From Victivallis lenta (GTDB taxonomy: Bacteria > Verrucomicrobiota > Lentisphaeria > Victivallales > Victivallaceae), in the NCBI RefSeq assembly GCF_009695545.1, contig NZ_VUNS01000026.1:1-64000 (forward strand): a DNA stretch of 64,000 bases, in the 5' to 3' direction. Each line of letters opens with the position of its first letter. Positions within the stretch are counted from its first letter, which is position 1. The notes below the pieces were generated by a model. That model did not search any database, had not been told where the DNA came from, and saw only the letters and a list, made by a program, of their open reading frames with translations. Position numbers and translations under genes: made by a program. Below, piece by piece: positions 15,191 to 22,612 of the stretch.

Positions 15191-17543
15191 AGCCGCCCCG
15201 CTGATCATCGAAAAGGAAAAATTACCATTTTTCGCAGCCTGGATCACCCACCCGGAAGTAGCGAAACGGTGGCAGAAAGAGCAGACCTGCGAGGAAAACT
15301 TCTTTTGTGAATTTTACAGGGAATTCAACTGCGACCAGCTCCCGGAATCCATTCTTCTGCGGATTACGGCGGACAGTTGTTACCGCTTGTCGATCAACGG
15401 GAAAGAAGCCGGTTTCGGCCCGATCCGGGGAAGCGCCGCGCTGCAATATTTCGACACCAGGGAAATCGCCGGACTTCTGCGGCGCGGACGCAATGAGATA
15501 AAAGTCCTCGTCCACTCTCCCGTCCGGGAGAATTTTACTGCCGTAACCCGTTTCCCCGCACTGCTGGCGGAAGCGCCCGGATTATTCAGAACCGACGAAA
15601 CCTGGCAGGTTTCCCTGTGCCCGGAATTCCGGCGCGACGTGCCGGTTTATACGATGCAGATCGGTTTTATGGAGATGTGCGATCTGCGTAAACGCCGCGA
15701 ACGGGAATATCTGCCGGCTGCTGCCCTCCCGGAACCGCTCCCCTTCGGCGCACTGACGCCGCGCGACATACCGGCACCGGAAATCACGGAATGCCGTCCG
15801 GAAAAACTCACCGCCATGGCCGCGCTTCCGGCAGGCGACGCCCCGGAACTTTCCCGCCTTGCGGAATTTCTGAACCATGAACAATGGACTGCGCTGAATC
15901 CTGAAGATTTTAACGGAAAAATCCTCCCCTCCGGCAACAGTACGGCACTGGTCTGGGATTTCGGCAAGGTACTGAACGGCAGAATACAACTGGAAGTCAA
16001 CGCTCCCGCTGGAACCGTCGTCGACGTGGTTTACGGTGAAACCCCGTATCGGAAAGACGGGCGGTTGCGGGCGGCATTCCCCGGCGAATTTTACCGCTTT
16101 ACTGACCGCTATATTCTCGATGCCGGATGCAACCGGATCGGCACGACTCTTTTTGAGCGCGGTTTCAAGTTTGCAGAGTTCATCTTCCGCAATGCCGTCG
16201 ATACGATTGAAGTGGTCGACGTCCGGGCGGAAAACAGAGTTTATCCGTTCCGGCAGAAATGCTTCTTCCGGTGCAGCGATGAACGGCTGAACTGCATTTA
16301 TCAACAGTGTGTGGAAACACTGCGTGCATGTACGACCGATGTTTTCACGGATTGCCCGTGGCGGGAACGGGCGTTCTGGATCAATGACCTGCTTGTGGAA
16401 AATCGCACCTCACTCGTTCTTTTCGGCGCAACACCGGTACATGCCAGAGCGCTCAGACTGGCGTTTTCCCAGCAGCGCCCCGACGGGAGTGTCCCGAGTC
16501 TTTGCCCGATGCCGAAACATGAGAATTTCGTATTCCCGGCAACCGAACTTTTTCTTGTGTTGATGCTTATGGATTATTACCGTTACGGCGGCGATCCTGA
16601 AACGGTCGGAGAACTTCTGCCCAAAGCGGAACGTCTGCTGGAGCACTTCAATACTCTGCTGGATGATGAAGGATTGATCGGAATTACGCCGGGAATCTGG
16701 AATTTTATCGACTGGAGTTTTGAGTTGAATGGTTATTCTTTCAACGATTGCCGGGAATCCATGGTCAATTCACTTTACGTTCTGGCATTGCGGACGATTG
16801 TTGCGCTGGCGAAACAAAGCGGTTGTCGATTAAAGCGGAACCCCGAATTCTATCTGGTGCAGAGTGAACGCACGGCAGAGGCGATTGCCGGAAGGTTTTA
16901 TTCTTCTGGAAAAGGTTTCCTGACCGATGACGTGCTGTTTCATTCGGAAAAAAAGCAGCTTTCGAGCCTGATCGCGCAGGCTTTGGCATTGCTCGCCGGA
17001 ATCGGCGATGCTACAGTACGGGAAAAATTGAAAATTTCTCTGGCCGATGAATCACTGCTGAAACCGGAACTCTATTTATATTCATTTGTTCTGCAGGCGA
17101 TGGCACGGCATGGCATGATCCGTGAAGCGTTGGCAGTCATCCGCCGTTATTGGGGGAAAATTCTTGACAGCGGTTATCCCACCGTCTTTGAAGCGGGCGT
17201 TCACCAGTTCGGCAAGGATGCTTTCGGCGGCGCCGGAAGCATGTGCCATGGCTTTGCAACCGCTCCGGCGGCGTTTCTGCCGGAAAACATACTGGGCCTC
17301 ACTCCGGGCGTCGAAGGTAATGGAAAAAAATTTGCATTTCACCCCGCTCCAGGAGATCTGGAATGGGCGGAAGGGGAATTGCTCCTCTCCGAAAATACGT
17401 CCGTACAAGTCAGATTGACCCGGGAAGAAATCCGGCTTACCCTGCCGGAAGAACACTCGGCTGAACTGCCGGACGGCCGCATACTCGAAGCCGGAACACA
17501 TCTACTCAAATGGGAAAACATAAACGGAGGACTTATATCATGA
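15135..17543 (+). CDS. GH78 alpha-L-rhamnosidase
   Basis: About 802 residues if started at the ATG at 15135, which has AAGGA 11 nt upstream and overlaps the previous gene by 56 nt. The frame extends to 15057. The N-terminal half is made of beta-sandwich domains (DSCYRLSINGKEAGFGPIRG, LVWDFGKVLNGRIQLEV). The catalytic alpha/alpha-barrel follows with the hallmark DCPWRERAFWIND near residue 405, which contains the family's acidic residues. A small C-terminal beta domain (EGELLLSENTSVQVRL) closes the protein. It hydrolyses alpha-L-rhamnosides and lacks a signal peptide, so the substrate is probably imported. It overlaps the next gene as ATGA. Confidence 0.9.
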   Translation: MKTILPNAERPPASHSIAEAAPLIIEKEKLPFFAAWITHPEVAKRWQKEQTCEENFFCEFYREFNCDQLPESILLRITADSCYRLSINGKEAGFGPIRGSAALQYFDTREIAGLLRRGRNEIKVLVHSPVRENFTAVTRFPALLAEAPGLFRTDETWQVSLCPEFRRDVPVYTMQIGFMEMCDLRKRREREYLPAAALPEPLPFGALTPRDIPAPEITECRPEKLTAMAALPAGDAPELSRLAEFLNHEQWTALNPEDFNGKILPSGNSTALVWDFGKVLNGRIQLEVNAPAGTVVDVVYGETPYRKDGRLRAAFPGEFYRFTDRYILDAGCNRIGTTLFERGFKFAEFIFRNAVDTIEVVDVRAENRVYPFRQKCFFRCSDERLNCIYQQCVETLRACTTDVFTDCPWRERAFWINDLLVENRTSLVLFGATPVHARALRLAFSQQRPDGSVPSLCPMPKHENFVFPATELFLVLMLMDYYRYGGDPETVGELLPKAERLLEHFNTLLDDEGLIGITPGIWNFIDWSFELNGYSFNDCRESMVNSLYVLALRTIVALAKQSGCRLKRNPEFYLVQSERTAEAIAGRFYSSGKGFLTDDVLFHSEKKQLSSLIAQALALLAGIGDATVREKLKISLADESLLKPELYLYSFVLQAMARHGMIREALAVIRRYWGKILDSGYPTVFEAGVHQFGKDAFGGAGSMCHGFATAPAAFLPENILGLTPGVEGNGKKFAFHPAPGDLEWAEGELLLSENTSVQVRLTREEIRLTLPEEHSAELPDGRILEAGTHLLKWENINGGLIS

Positions 17544-18742
17544 AAAAACTGAAATTCGGAATCATTGGGACCTGCTGTCGCGGCGAATTAGGAGATTACG
17601 CCCATCAGGCGGCAAACGGAGTGGAGATCGTCGCCGGTGCGGATATTTATGAAGAACAACGCCGGAGCTTTGCCGAACGCATGAAGGCAAAGCAGGCCGT
17701 CGTCAATATTTATGCCGACTATCGGGAGATGATCGAAAAAGAAAAACTGGACGGCGTATTCATCACTTCGCCCGATTTCTGCCACGAGGAACAGGCATGT
17801 TTTGCCTTGCGGCGCAAAACCGCGGTTTATCTGGAAAAACCGATCGCCATCTCCATCGAAGGCGCCGACCGGATTCTGCGGACGGCCAAAGAGAACAGAA
17901 CCCATCTGATGCTCGGCCACAATATGCGCTACATGGAATTTACGAATCGGATGCGAGAAATCATTCTGTCCGGCATGATCGGTGAAGTCAAGGCGATCTG
18001 GTGCCGGCATTTCGTGAGCTATGGCGGCGATGCCTATTTCCGTGACTGGCATGCCGACCGCAGGAACACCTGTTCGCTGCTGCTGCAGAAAGGCGCACAT
18101 GACATCGATATCATCCACTGGCTGGCGAATTCCCGCTCCGTCAAGGTGAACGGCATCGGTTCCCTGAGTGTTTACGGCAGCATCCCCCGGCGTCCGGCCG
18201 GATGCGAGCGGCTTGACACTTTGACGGTTCAAGGCGTCTGGTCCAATTCCCACTGGCCGCCGGAGGCGCAGAAAGATTATTACCCCGAGGTCAATAACGA
18301 GGATCTCAATATGATCAATCTGCAGCTTGCCAACGGCGTGCAGGCATGTTATCTGCAGTGCCATTTCACCCCGGACACCTGCCGCAATTATACGGTGATC
18401 GGTACGCGCGGCAGGCTGGAAAACTATGGCGATTACGGCAAAGACTGTTCCATTCAGGTGTGGACAAGACGCACGGACCGTTTTCAGCTCGAAGGCGATA
18501 TGACTTACCGTATGGCTTCCCCGGAAGATCAGCCCCACGGCGGCGCCGATCCGAAAATCGTTCAGGGCTTCATCGATCTCCTGCGTCATGGGACCCCGCC
18601 GGAATCGACTCCGCAGGGAGCCCGTTATGCCGTTGCCGCCGGTGTCAGAGGGGCGGAATCCATCCGCAGCGGCGGCATGATGCTGGATATTCCGGCATTG
18701 CCGGATGATCTGGAGAATTATGATTTCGCCGCGTTGCAATAA
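17540..18742 (+). CDS. Gfo/Idh/MocA family oxidoreductase
   Basis: A 400-aa NAD(P)-dependent sugar oxidoreductase. The N-terminal Rossmann fold starts KKLKFGIIGTCCRGELGDYA and contains the EKP motif at residues 99-101 (VYLEKPIAIS). The catalytic His occurs in LLLQKGAHDIDIIHWLA of the C-terminal alpha/beta domain. The start is fixed by GGAGG and an ATGA overlap with the GH78 gene. In this operon it may oxidise or epimerise a sugar released with rhamnose. The substrate cannot be read from sequence. Confidence 0.9.
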   Translation: MKKLKFGIIGTCCRGELGDYAHQAANGVEIVAGADIYEEQRRSFAERMKAKQAVVNIYADYREMIEKEKLDGVFITSPDFCHEEQACFALRRKTAVYLEKPIAISIEGADRILRTAKENRTHLMLGHNMRYMEFTNRMREIILSGMIGEVKAIWCRHFVSYGGDAYFRDWHADRRNTCSLLLQKGAHDIDIIHWLANSRSVKVNGIGSLSVYGSIPRRPAGCERLDTLTVQGVWSNSHWPPEAQKDYYPEVNNEDLNMINLQLANGVQACYLQCHFTPDTCRNYTVIGTRGRLENYGDYGKDCSIQVWTRRTDRFQLEGDMTYRMASPEDQPHGGADPKIVQGFIDLLRHGTPPESTPQGARYAVAAGVRGAESIRSGGMMLDIPALPDDLENYDFAALQ

Positions 18743-18777
18743 TGGATGGAACCGTTTTATCTATAAAGGATTGAAAA

Positions 18778-20037
18778 ATGGCCCGAATTGAGAAATGTTA
18801 TGAATTGGCGCGTGAGATTTACGCGGAGCATCAGGTGGATGTCGACGCCGCGGTGGCGCGGCTTGAAAAAGTGCCGGTATCCATTCATGCCTGGCAGGGG
18901 GATGATGTCACCGGTTTTGAAAACACCAGTCATGCGCTGACCGGCGGCTGCCAGGTCACCGGCAGTTATCCGGGACGCGCCCGCACAGCCGATGAACTGC
19001 GTGACGACCTTGATGCCGCTTTAAAGCTGATTCCGGGACGCCACCGGGTCAATTTGCAGGGGCATCAGGTGGATAAAATGCTTCCGGGCGTTGATCGTGA
19101 CGGCTTTACTCTTGAGAATTTTTCCGGGTGGCTGGACTGGGCCGCAGCACGGAATTTGACGGGGCTTGACCTCGCTCCGGCGTTTTATTCTCATCCGAAT
19201 CTGAAAGACGGGCTTTCGCTTTCGCATCCTGACGCAGGCATCCGCCGCTTCTGGATCGACCACGGCAGGGCCTGCCGGAAAATCGGCGCCGATTTTGCGA
19301 AAAAGCTGGGTTCTGCCTGCATCTGCAATTTCTGGGCCCCGGATGGTTTCAAAGACACCCCTTCGGATCGCCTGGCGCCGCGGCGGCGGCTGCTGGCCTC
19401 GCTGGATGAATGCTTTGCCGAAAAAATCTCCGGTGATCTGGTACGCGACGCCATTGAGTCAAAACTTTTCGGCATCGGGGCGGAATCCTGTACCGTTGGT
19501 TCGCATGAATTCTGCATGCTTTATGCCATGCGCAAAAAGAAAATGCTTTGTTTTGATTCGGGGCACTTCCATCCGACGGAATCGATCGCCGACAAACTGT
19601 CCGCCATTTTCTGCATGATGGATGAAATCCTGCTGCATGTCAGCCGGGGCGTCCACTGGGACAGCGATCATGTGACCGTGCTCAACGACGAACTGCTCTC
19701 CATCGCCCGCGAAGCAGCGGTTTACGGTTATCTGGATAAGGTTCATCTGGCGCTTGATTACTTTGATGCCAGCATCAACCGGATCGCCGCCTGGGTCATC
19801 GGCTGCCGCGACCTGCAGAAGGCGCTGCTGATTGCATTTCTGGAACCTCCCCGCGCCTGTCAGTTGGAAAAGCAGGGAGACTTTACCGGACGGCTTGCGG
19901 CACAGGAAGATGCCAAATCGCTGCCCTGGGGAGCCGTCTGGGATTATTTCTGTTACAGACATGACTTGCCTGCCGGCATGGGGTTCATGGACGAGATCAG
20001 AGCTTATGAGAAAAAAATAATGGAAATACGCAAATGA
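18778..20037 (+). CDS. rhaA: L-rhamnose isomerase
   Basis: A 419-aa enzyme, the usual RhaA length, converting L-rhamnose to L-rhamnulose (EC 5.3.1.14). Family landmarks run along the protein: VSIHAWQGDDVTGFE and GGCQVTGSYPGRAR near the N-terminus, LDLAPAFYSHPN, CICNFWAPDGFKD, CFDSGHFHPTESIADKLSA with metal-binding acidic and histidine residues, and VSRGVHWDSDHVTVLNDEL. AAAGGA precedes the ATG. No rhamnulokinase (rhaB) or aldolase (rhaD) is in the window, so the rest of the pathway must be elsewhere. The start of the next gene overlaps its stop as ATGA. Confidence 0.95.
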   Translation: MARIEKCYELAREIYAEHQVDVDAAVARLEKVPVSIHAWQGDDVTGFENTSHALTGGCQVTGSYPGRARTADELRDDLDAALKLIPGRHRVNLQGHQVDKMLPGVDRDGFTLENFSGWLDWAAARNLTGLDLAPAFYSHPNLKDGLSLSHPDAGIRRFWIDHGRACRKIGADFAKKLGSACICNFWAPDGFKDTPSDRLAPRRRLLASLDECFAEKISGDLVRDAIESKLFGIGAESCTVGSHEFCMLYAMRKKKMLCFDSGHFHPTESIADKLSAIFCMMDEILLHVSRGVHWDSDHVTVLNDELLSIAREAAVYGYLDKVHLALDYFDASINRIAAWVIGCRDLQKALLIAFLEPPRACQLEKQGDFTGRLAAQEDAKSLPWGAVWDYFCYRHDLPAGMGFMDEIRAYEKKIMEIRK

Positions 20038-21026
20038 CTTTTATCAAAGGAGAAACCGTGCTGTTCGCCGCTTCGGCCGATGCTTCACTGGCATTCCCGC
20101 CATTGAAAATACGGCGAATGTACAACTCGGCAGCCGGAATCGATTTTCAGATTGGCAGAGATATCGAGTGGACGCCCGGCAGTCTCCGGCTGACGCGCCC
20201 CGCAGGGTCGGCGGTGCCGTATCTGACGCATGATGATTTGTATCCTCCTGCCGATCAAGCCGTATTTTATCCCGCGCAAGGAGCGAACGCGGTTTCCGGT
20301 GGCCCGAATGGTGCGGCCATTCGCTTCGACAGTCGTGATTTTTTCGCCCGGCATCAGCTTGAGGTCGATTACTGGACGGAAGCCCCCATTCCGCCCCTGA
20401 CGGTGTTGACCGGAAAATTACCCCGTTTCCGCAGCAACCCGGCTCTGAAGCTCGCATTCGTCGGCGACAGTATCACCGAAGGTGCAAATGCATCGAAATT
20501 TGTCGGTGTTCCTCCCTTCCAGCCATCCTATGCGGAATTGACTGCCGCAAACCTGCATGCGGCGGAAACGCGTAACTTTGCAGTGGGAGGGACCGGCTGT
20601 CTGCATGGAATCATGCATCTGGAGTCATGGCTGAACGATTTTCTTCCTGACCTGATGTTCGTTGCTTACGGCATGAATGATCTCACCGGAATGACTCCTG
20701 CAAAATTCCGGTCGTCGATCATGGAACTTATTTTGATTGCCCGCAGGTACAACCCGGTTATGGAATTCGTGCTGATCGGTTCCATGCCGGGCAATGCGGA
20801 GTGGAAGTGCACGCCGCCCGCCGCGACACGGGCTTTTGCGGGGGAACTTGACGCGCTGGCAAAGACAGATGCCGGAATCGCCTTCATCGATATCGGAGGA
20901 TATTGGGAGAAATATTTTGCCAATAAAAAATTCCGGGATCTGACAGGCAACGGCGTCAACCATCCGAATGATTTCGGGCATCGTTTTTATGCAGAGACGA
21001 TTGCCGATGCCCTTGCTTTGAATTAA
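20034..21026 (+). CDS. SGNH/GDSL-family hydrolase, probable carbohydrate esterase
   Basis: A 330-aa protein. An N-terminal beta domain (~1-130) precedes an SGNH hydrolase domain. The nucleophile Ser146 is in FVGDSITEG, the oxyanion Gly in NFAVGGTGC, the Asn in VAYGMNDLTGM, and the Asp/His pair in NGVNHPNDFGHRF near the C-terminus. All four blocks are intact. Such enzymes remove acetyl or other acyl groups from sugars. Its place as last gene of the rhamnose operon, overlapping rhaA by 4 nt, suggests deacetylation of rhamnose-containing glycans. No signal peptide is present. Confidence 0.85.
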   Translation: MTFIKGETVLFAASADASLAFPPLKIRRMYNSAAGIDFQIGRDIEWTPGSLRLTRPAGSAVPYLTHDDLYPPADQAVFYPAQGANAVSGGPNGAAIRFDSRDFFARHQLEVDYWTEAPIPPLTVLTGKLPRFRSNPALKLAFVGDSITEGANASKFVGVPPFQPSYAELTAANLHAAETRNFAVGGTGCLHGIMHLESWLNDFLPDLMFVAYGMNDLTGMTPAKFRSSIMELILIARRYNPVMEFVLIGSMPGNAEWKCTPPAATRAFAGELDALAKTDAGIAFIDIGGYWEKYFANKKFRDLTGNGVNHPNDFGHRFYAETIADALALN

Positions 21027-21391
21027 AACCGGCTACTCTTCCCGCCATTCCCGACAGGAGTCACTGGGAATGGAGTGGCACCATTTCGGCTTCCTAGAAC
21101 TCAAATCAGGAGATAACGTAATGGAACGGGAAAGGCATGGTCGTGATACTGGCGAGAACAGTTGTCGGAATATTAGGATGACGGTTTAACGATCCAGAAA
21201 TATTGTGAGCTGAAAGATTTGCTGTATGAGAATGTACGTTGCTGGATAGGAGAACATGAAGGGAAATCATCCCTCCGTGCTAGAAGAAAAATATGAGAAA
21301 ACAAAAAAGGAATGCAGAGTTTGCTGACTTCTGGTAAAAGTATGGTCCATGATTATTTATAATAAAGTCACAACATCTAGGAGGTATGACA
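21027..21391. other. Intergenic region with a 22-codon frame and an IS-like fragment
   Basis: About 365 bases. A 22-codon reading frame at 21121-21189 has AGGAG 8 nt upstream and could be a leader peptide. In another frame, ~21177-21298 encodes LTIQKYCELKDLLYENVRCW ending at TGA, which resembles the small DNA-binding orf of IS66- or IS3-type elements but has no start. Composition shifts from GC-rich to AT-rich here, marking the left side of the accessory island. Confidence 0.35.
21045..21073 (+). terminator. Stem-loop at the end of the rhamnose operon
   Basis: An 8-bp perfect stem (CCATTCCC with GGGAATGG, 13-nt loop) lies 18 nt after the esterase stop. There is no T-run, so it may stabilise the mRNA end rather than act as a classical terminator. 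Confidence 0.35.
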
Positions 21392-22612
21392 ATGGCACAG
21401 AAGACGCCAGGAGCTTCTATCCCCATTACAAATTACAGGCGAAATATTTGCCCGTCAGAGAAGATGCTCTTTGCGAAGGTTGCAGAAGATTTTTCAAAAC
21501 AGAAGTTGACCTTGTTAAACTGCGACTGGAAACAATCGGCAAAAATTATTCAAATGTCGCGTGTGAACGAGCGTCTTTCGAATCAGCTATATCAACAAAA
21601 TACAAATCCACTATCGGAACCAACTTGCTTAGAAAATTATAATGTTTCTATCAGCGATGTTCCCCAGGCGTTAACAGTACTTTGCCATTTTCCATTTACC
21701 TATAGCTTTAGCGAAAACCTGATGATATCACAGGTCGATCAAGGTGGAAATTATTTGGCAGTAACTCTTCCACGCTTGCTGCATACTCCTTTTTATTTTT
21801 TGCGTTTATTTGTTCATGACAAGACAATAACAGAATATAGTTATGACGAATACGGATTTCAAAAGTCAGAATATCTGATGGCTGAAAAACTTGCATCCGA
21901 GTATGGATATGCAGGAAGTTGGGGAGGGGATTATCCCGAAATTATGGCAGGAGGCTTCCTGGCTTCGCCTTATTTGTTGGCTGAACATAGCGAATATGGT
22001 CGCCTGTTTTATATTTATGATTGCAGGGATAAGATAAGTTGTTTATTTGAAATGATTCCTGTGGGGAAAGATGTATTAGTCTTGCCGTGCAGTTATCGAA
22101 ACCGAAATGGTTTATCAGGACTTTCCAAGGTATATTTTCAACAAAGTGCCAATGTTTTCATTTGGGGCATGGATAAAATCTGTACTCCTGCGACTGGGCA
22201 TGTGATCCTCTATCATAACCCCGGCATTATGCGTTTGAAATTTCCGAATGATTCAGTAGCAACAGGATGTATTCTCGGTGGACTTGATTCGATTCCCTAT
22301 GTATCCTGTGAAGGGCTGCATAAAAAACAAAATCATATTTTGATTTCTGAAAATACATTTGATCTTGCTTTTGCTTTGAACCTTGCAGTTACCATGAAAA
22401 GACAAGGCGTTCCTGTGGTTCGCTTTATGAAAATTGAATCTGCCAACCGGAACGAAACAGATTATAACTGGGACGGGATAATGTATCCGGCAACGCAGTT
22501 AAGCGATATGCAAATTCAAAAAATCACTCCTGCGGAATTGCGGTTACTGGCTGAATCCAATGGAGTTCAAATTCCGGAAAATTTTGTAAATTACTTTGAG
22601 CAGGTTTACTGA
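21392..22612 (+). CDS. Unknown protein paired with a RepA-like ATPase
   Basis: A 406-aa protein of unknown family, AT-rich compared with its surroundings. The second ATG is chosen because AGGAGGT lies 6 nt before it. The ATG at 21386 abuts that ribosome site. The N-terminal ~80 residues are basic and helical (KVAEDFSKQKLTLLNCDW). The middle is a beta-rich domain (TLPRLLHTPFYFLRLFVHD, FYIYDCRDKISCLFEMIPVG). The last third alternates hydrophobic strands and helices (NHILISENTFDLAFALNLAV) in a way that recalls TOPRIM-like or nucleotide-binding folds, though no catalytic motif is certain. It overlaps the ATPase gene as TGATG, so the two are translationally coupled and probably work together. Confidence 0.8.
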   Translation: MAQKTPGASIPITNYRRNICPSEKMLFAKVAEDFSKQKLTLLNCDWKQSAKIIQMSRVNERLSNQLYQQNTNPLSEPTCLENYNVSISDVPQALTVLCHFPFTYSFSENLMISQVDQGGNYLAVTLPRLLHTPFYFLRLFVHDKTITEYSYDEYGFQKSEYLMAEKLASEYGYAGSWGGDYPEIMAGGFLASPYLLAEHSEYGRLFYIYDCRDKISCLFEMIPVGKDVLVLPCSYRNRNGLSGLSKVYFQQSANVFIWGMDKICTPATGHVILYHNPGIMRLKFPNDSVATGCILGGLDSIPYVSCEGLHKKQNHILISENTFDLAFALNLAVTMKRQGVPVVRFMKIESANRNETDYNWDGIMYPATQLSDMQIQKITPAELRLLAESNGVQIPENFVNYFEQVY

